A stretch of DNA of 64,000 nt from assembly GCF_014851585.1 (NCBI RefSeq), contig NZ_JACVAB010000003.1, forward strand, positions 124,001-188,000, in the 5' to 3' direction. Under the pieces are notes generated by a model, which worked only from the letters and a program-made list of their open reading frames with translations, made no database searches and was not told the origin of the DNA. This document shows, piece by piece, positions 62,836-64,000 of this stretch. The translations under genes and the position numbers were made by a program. Positions within the stretch are counted from its first letter, which is position 1. Every line of letters begins with the position of its first letter. This stretch comes from Agrobacterium sp. AGB01 (GTDB lineage Bacteria; Pseudomonadota; Alphaproteobacteria; Rhizobiales; Rhizobiaceae).

Positions 62836-62950
62836 GGAGGAAAGGATTTTATTCCTTCTTCACTTTACTTTATCGTACCAATGTCTAACATGGGGCAGAT
62901 GACAATAGGGGTGACTCACGTAACAACCCCACTCATGGGTCCATACGCCA

Positions 62951-63622
62951 ATGCTTTCACACGATGCGATCTGGAGCGCTATCGACAACCTTGCTGAACG
63001 CAATCAGTTGACCCCTTCCGGACTTGCACGGCGGGCAGGGCTTGATCCTACGTCATTTAACAAATCCAAACGGCTGGGCCCTGATGGTCGTCAACGCTGG
63101 CCCTCGACAGAGTCAGTATCCAAGGTGCTGGAGGCGACAGGCGCAAGTGTCGATGACTTTTTTGGCATTGTCATAACCAACAGTGATACAAACGCTGCAT
63201 TTCAAAACACCGCATTTTCACAAGCTGAACTTAGGGCAATACCCTTGCTTGGCTTTGCGCAGGCTGGATCCGGCGGCTTTTTTGACGATGGTGGCTTTCC
63301 TGCTGGTCAGGGCTGGGACATTGTTGAGTTTCCAACCTCTCCGGCGGACAAGGCAGGTGTTTACGCTCTGGAAGTACAGGGCGAAAGCATGATGCCGCTC
63401 TACAGAGACGGCGATATTCTAATTGTCGAGCCCGGCGCCCAGGTCAGACGTGGTGACCGTGTGGTGGTTAAAAGCCGTGACGGCGAAGTCATGGCAAAAC
63501 TTCTCGCCCGTCAAAGCCCACGCTCTATCGAATTGCTGTCCTTGAACCCGGCACATCCCAACCGAACATTCGACATCAGCGAAGTTGAGTGGATCGCCCG
63601 TATCATTTGGGCAAGCCAATAA
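62951..63622 (+). CDS. XRE-S24 peptidase (LexA/CI-like) regulator
   Basis: A 223-residue repressor. The N-terminal HTH is LTPSGLARRAGLDPTSFNKSKR, the C-terminal S24 domain has the catalytic serine in VQGESMMPLYRDGDI and the lysine in GEVMAKLLARQ. The Ala-Gly cleavage position is suggested by FAQAGSGGFF. It resembles phage-type repressors but is a stand-alone chromosomal regulator with no phage genes around. Its targets are unknown. Confidence 0.87.
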   Translation: MLSHDAIWSAIDNLAERNQLTPSGLARRAGLDPTSFNKSKRLGPDGRQRWPSTESVSKVLEATGASVDDFFGIVITNSDTNAAFQNTAFSQAELRAIPLLGFAQAGSGGFFDDGGFPAGQGWDIVEFPTSPADKAGVYALEVQGESMMPLYRDGDILIVEPGAQVRRGDRVVVKSRDGEVMAKLLARQSPRSIELLSLNPAHPNRTFDISEVEWIARIIWASQ

Positions 63623-63869
63623 GGTGTTCAAAAACGCGTCAATTTGCTGCTTGCTCCCGCAAGCAACACAAGCGTCACCGTCTTTCAATTTTTACGGTTC
63701 TCACGGAGATTAAAAAAGCCGTTTAAACATTCTGTTTATTTCGCGCAAAGCGCTGCGACATAATGTTTTCTTGCATTTTTCATGATAGGTCAGCTTTGCT
63801 TACTTACCCTGCTTGATGAACCCTAGGCCGCAATGCAAAATAGCATGCATTAGCCCGAAAGGATGGGGA
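63623..63869. other. Intergenic region before the YitT gene
   Basis: About 250 nt. A small inverted repeat GCTTGC-tccc-GCAAGC near 63647-63662 may end the repressor transcript. 63700-63780 is AT-rich and likely holds the next promoter. Confidence 0.35.
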
Positions 63870-64000
63870 ATGGTAAAGTCCAAAAGCATATATGGCATGT
63901 GGAAGTCAGATCCGTCGCATCACTCTGCGGCCGAAGACATACAGGGCATATTTACCGGCAGCATGATCTCCGCTTTGGGCTTTTATTTCATGAATAAAGT
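63870..64000 (+). CDS. YitT-family membrane protein (5' part only)
   Basis: The first 43 codons of a gene that runs out of the window, beginning MVKSKSIYGMWKS. GGGGA lies just before the ATG. The EDIQGIFTGSMISALGFYF stretch is similar to the first helix of YitT/DUF2179-type integral membrane proteins. The identification rests on this short segment. Confidence 0.5.
   Translation, partial: MVKSKSIYGMWKSDPSHHSAAEDIQGIFTGSMISALGFYFMNK

Noticed and set aside
62951..63622. S24 repressor as a sign of a prophage
   Set aside because: No other phage genes, integrase or attachment site occur around it.
1..64000. CRISPR arrays, tRNA and rRNA genes, complete insertion sequences
   Set aside because: No regularly spaced repeats, tRNA-like cloverleaf or transposase frame was recognised.

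Overview
The window looks like part of a secondary chromosome (chromid) or large plasmid of an alphaproteobacterium of the order Hyphomicrobiales, most likely the Brucella/Ochrobactrum group. This is an inference from the complete repABC replication cassette at 51.4-55.1 kb, the wealth of ABC and TRAP uptake systems, the chemoreceptors with CheR-docking tails and the style of the genes. No rRNA, tRNA, CRISPR array or insertion sequence was recognised.

Layout. 0-4 kb: the 3' part of a polyamine-type ABC transporter operon (binding protein, fused double permease, RidA protein) facing a creatininase-family amidohydrolase. 4.2-6.8 kb: a MetQ-like periplasmic protein, a lipoate-protein ligase with its LplB-like domain fused at the N-terminus, and an unknown protein. 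7-20.4 kb: a catabolic island with a TRAP transporter (dctPQM), a glutathione S-transferase, a GntR/FCD regulator, a coupled operon (shikimate-dehydrogenase-like, glycerol-dehydrogenase-like, SDR, enolase superfamily, VOC), a divergent L-idonate-5-dehydrogenase-like/aldehyde dehydrogenase pair and a split transketolase. Near-identical palindromes of the form ATCATnnATGAT lie upstream of four of its transcription units and probably bind the GntR regulator. A MFS transporter follows.

22.3-26.8 kb: a FecI-FecR-FecA-type surface-signalling system with a HasR-like haem/siderophore receptor. 27.2-31.6 kb: two paralogous methyl-accepting chemotaxis proteins ending in SWEEF. 32.1-33.6 kb: an HxlR regulator divergent from a saccharopine-dehydrogenase-like oxidoreductase. 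33.9-36.7 kb: a second repA-repB pair with no repC and two copies of a perfect 16-bp parS-like palindrome upstream, possibly the relic of an integrated repABC plasmid. 36.7-44.6 kb: an aminotransferase divergent from a dipeptide/nickel-type ABC transporter operon that ends in a class-V aminotransferase.

45-49 kb: a regulator in which a LysR-type helix-turn-helix is fused to a TrpD2/YbiB-like (glycosyltransferase family 3) domain, divergent from a catecholate-siderophore-type TonB receptor. 49-51 kb: a 2-hydroxyacid dehydrogenase and a D-amino-acid aminotransferase. 51.4-55.1 kb: repC, a counter-transcribed RNA, repB and repA. 55.7-64 kb: mixed housekeeping genes: DmdC-type acyl-CoA dehydrogenase, an amino-acid binding protein, a TPR methyltransferase, a small membrane protein, a CAP-domain lipoprotein, pyrD with a DUF952 gene, a LuxR-type response regulator, an S24-peptidase repressor and the start of a YitT-family gene.

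The most unusual items are the LysR-TrpD2 fusion, the orphan repAB with duplicate parS, the kinase-free catabolic island with its palindromic regulon, and the MetQ-like/lipoate-ligase cluster.
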